Of a stretch of DNA of 7,111 nucleotides, positions 5,970-7,111 are shown piece by piece. Below the pieces are notes generated by a model. That model worked only from the letters and a program-made list of their open reading frames with translations. It had not been told where the DNA came from and ran no database searches. Position 1 is the first letter of the stretch; each line of letters starts with the position of its first letter. A program made the translations under genes and the position numbers. The DNA lies in assembly GCA_030039695.1 (NCBI GenBank), contig JASHVB010000937.1:1-7111 (forward strand), read 5' to 3'. The stretch comes from Acetobacteraceae bacterium (GTDB lineage Bacteria > Pseudomonadota > Alphaproteobacteria > Acetobacterales > Acetobacteraceae).

Positions 5970-6227
5970 CTATTCAGCAAACGCTCAATGGGACAGCAAG
6001 TGCGCCGCGCTTTCTCGCGGCCCGCTATCCCTCAGAGGCCTGATGTCCGCGGCTTCCCACGGAGGTCCAGGTGAACAAGTCACCTCTCGCACCAAGTTGG
6101 ACAGACCGGTGCGCAGAGCGCCCAGGGGGAGCGGCGGAATGCACGGGGTTTACGAGCCGTTGGCCCCTCACCCTCGGCGCGCGAAGCGCGCCTCGACGGA
6201 TCGCGCCGAAGGCGGGAAAGGTGTGTA
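5970..6227. other. Non-coding stretch between the IS remnant and the TonB gene
   Basis: No protein-like reading frame is evident in these 258 bp. It holds inverted repeats GCCGCG/CGCGGC (6004-6009/6016-6021, 6-nt loop) and AGGTGA/TCACCT (6069-6074/6080-6085, 5-nt loop), plus the hairpin described separately at 6165-6192. The part nearest tnpB should include the transposon left end, and one of these hairpins could be the left-end structure, but I cannot fix the boundary. AGGTG at about 5970 on the minus strand lies just before the tnpB start. Confidence 0.5.
6165..6192 (-). terminator. Hairpin downstream of the TonB gene, with REP-like foot
   Basis: GGCGCGC (6176-6182) and GCGCGCC (6186-6192) form a perfect 7-bp GC stem with a 3-nt loop, 35 nt past the TonB-family stop codon on the minus strand. 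It is flanked by CCCTCACCCT (6165-6174), identical to 3654-3663 in the repeat downstream of rnj. It may be a terminator or an RNA 3'-end stabiliser, but no T-run follows on the minus strand. Confidence 0.5.
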
Positions 6228-7111
6228 TCATGGCACGATTATGTAATGAATCGTGAAGGTCAGATCGATGTCGCTCGCGGTGATGTCGCCCGGCAGTGGC
6301 GGCAGGTTTGCATTCTGGAACACCGACAGCGCGCCTAGGTTCAGCCACGGCGAATTCGACGCGCGCGTCACGCCCGCCGTCTCGACGTGCCCGCTGTGCG
6401 CGACCGTCATACTGACTGTGACATCGCCATGCTGGCCCAGCCTTGCCGCCTCATCAGGGTAATACCCGTGCCGGGCCCACCAGGCAGCCACGCGGTTCAG
6501 CCAGTCGGGACCCACCTCCTTGCCGTCCGCTTCGGCGTGGATTTGCAGGCTGTTTGATCCGCCGCTGGCCGGCGCGAACGACAGGTCGATGGTCCCGGGC
6601 CGTGGTGCCTCGTGGCGTTCCGTCGGCCGCGCGGCGATTCGTGGACTGCTGTTGAATGAAAATTCCATTGGTGTCGGGAACTCCGACGGCCGGCGCTGTA
6701 CTGCCTTTGGAGCCAGCGTAGGCTGACGGGGTGCGGGGACCGGCGGTGGCGGTGGCGGCAGCGGCAGCGGCAGAGCCGGTGCAGGAGTTGCCACAGCCGG
6801 CGGCGGTGGTGGGGCTTCGGGCGATGGGGTGGGCGGGGTCGACACAGGCGGGCGGGGTGCCGCTACCGGAGGTGGCGGCGGAAGAGCCGGCGCCGGAGTC
6901 GCCACAGCCGGCGGCGGCGGTGTGGCTTCGGACGATGGGGTGGGCGGGGTCGGCACGCCCTCAGCCCGCGGAACGGCAGGTGTCGATGGATGCGGCGGCG
7001 ATGGTGCCGGGCTTGGTTTGGGTTGTGCCGGTGCTGTCTGCGGAGCGGGCGGCGGCGGCGCCGGTCTGGGCGCCGCCTGGGGCGGCGGCGGGGGCGGTCT
7101 GGGCGCTGTCT
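6228..7111 (-). CDS. TonB-family energy transducer, N-terminus beyond the window
   Basis: TonB passes proton-motive energy from ExbB/ExbD in the inner membrane to outer-membrane receptors. The reading frame has no stop from 7109 to the TGA at 6228-6230, giving 293 visible residues; the GTG at 6956 is internal, not a start. The first 160 or so residues are a Pro/Ala-rich periplasmic spacer with runs of up to six prolines and a 37-residue internal repeat. The last 100 or so residues form the C-terminal domain: DWLNRVAAWWARHGYYPDEA, the glycine-containing QHGDVTVSMTVAHSGHVETAGV, a conserved-position hydrophobic/aromatic helix (LGALSVFQNANLPPLP), and the closing beta strand IDLTFTIHYIIV. The membrane anchor must be upstream of the window. 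A TolA-like or other TonB-domain role cannot be excluded. No exbB, exbD or receptor gene is in view. Confidence 0.85.
   Translation of the reverse strand, partial: TAPRPPPPPPQAAPRPAPPPPAPQTAPAQPKPSPAPSPPHPSTPAVPRAEGVPTPPTPSSEATPPPPAVATPAPALPPPPPVAAPRPPVSTPPTPSPEAPPPPPAVATPAPALPLPLPPPPPPVPAPRQPTLAPKAVQRRPSEFPTPMEFSFNSSPRIAARPTERHEAPRPGTIDLSFAPASGGSNSLQIHAEADGKEVGPDWLNRVAAWWARHGYYPDEAARLGQHGDVTVSMTVAHSGHVETAGVTRASNSPWLNLGALSVFQNANLPPLPGDITASDIDLTFTIHYIIVP
6772..6956 (-). repeat. 111-bp-period tandem repeat in the TonB proline spacer
   Basis: The segments 6772-6845 and 6883-6956 are near-identical over 74 bp (about seven differences) at an offset of 111 bp, equal to 37 codons. They encode two copies of TPPTPS-x-EA-x-PPPPAVATPAPALP. 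The in-frame period keeps the reading frame, as expected for length variation in a rigid periplasmic spacer. Confidence 0.8.

Noticed and set aside
6025..6348. Minus-strand open frame of 107 codons overlapping the TonB 3' end
   Set aside because: It overlaps conserved TonB coding sequence in another frame and shows no protein-like pattern.
6228..6956. GTG at 6956 as the start of the TonB-family gene
   Set aside because: The same frame stays open with the same proline-rich composition to the window edge, and a TonB start should be followed by a membrane anchor, which is absent here.
6772..6993. CRISPR-like repetition
   Set aside because: Only two copies, with an in-frame 111-bp period inside a coding proline spacer; no repeat-spacer pattern.

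Overview
The window is GC-rich and gene-dense. It reads as chromosomal DNA from an alphaproteobacterium, most likely in or near Rhodospirillales/Acetobacteraceae. The evidence is an RNase E with a disordered Arg/Glu/Pro tail ending in a GWW motif, an RNase J of the alphaproteobacterial type, a DUF1467-type small membrane protein, and a proline-rich TonB with a divergent C-terminal domain. The taxonomic call comes from protein style only and is an inference.

Layout. (1) 1-1751 (+): the 3' two-thirds of rne (RNase E), whose 5' end lies before the window. (2) 1752-1941: intergenic region with a strong hairpin behind rne and a second hairpin in the rnj leader. (3) 1942-3588 (+): rnj, complete RNase J. 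(4) 3589-3704: an elaborate inverted repeat that looks like a BIME (two REP-like hairpins facing each other). (5) 3705-4568 (+): YihY/BrkB-family membrane protein. (6) 4584-4850 (+): 88-aa DUF1467-type membrane protein, probably cotranscribed with the previous gene. (7) About 4845-5969 (-): a decayed IS200/IS605-group (IS1341-like, tnpB-only) element. Its TnpB carries two one-base deletions and one in-frame stop, but all RuvC catalytic residues and the zinc ribbon are still present in the pieces. A cluster of hairpins at its 3' end fits an omega-RNA/right end. (8) 5970-6227: no credible gene, three short inverted repeats. (9) 6228 to the window end (-): the C-terminal part of a TonB-family energy transducer, whose reading frame stays open past the window edge.

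The first two genes encode two different central RNA-decay nucleases: the endonuclease RNase E, with a probable PNPase-docking tail, and the 5'-exo/endonuclease RNase J. They lie next to each other in the same orientation, so this is an RNA-turnover locus. The membrane-protein pair downstream ends exactly where the transposon remnant begins. The remnant separates this group from the TonB gene, which is on the opposite strand. I found no convincing undescribed multi-gene system. The most interesting items are the TnpB/omega-RNA relic abutting the DUF1467 stop codon, the BIME-like repeat, and the rne-rnj adjacency.
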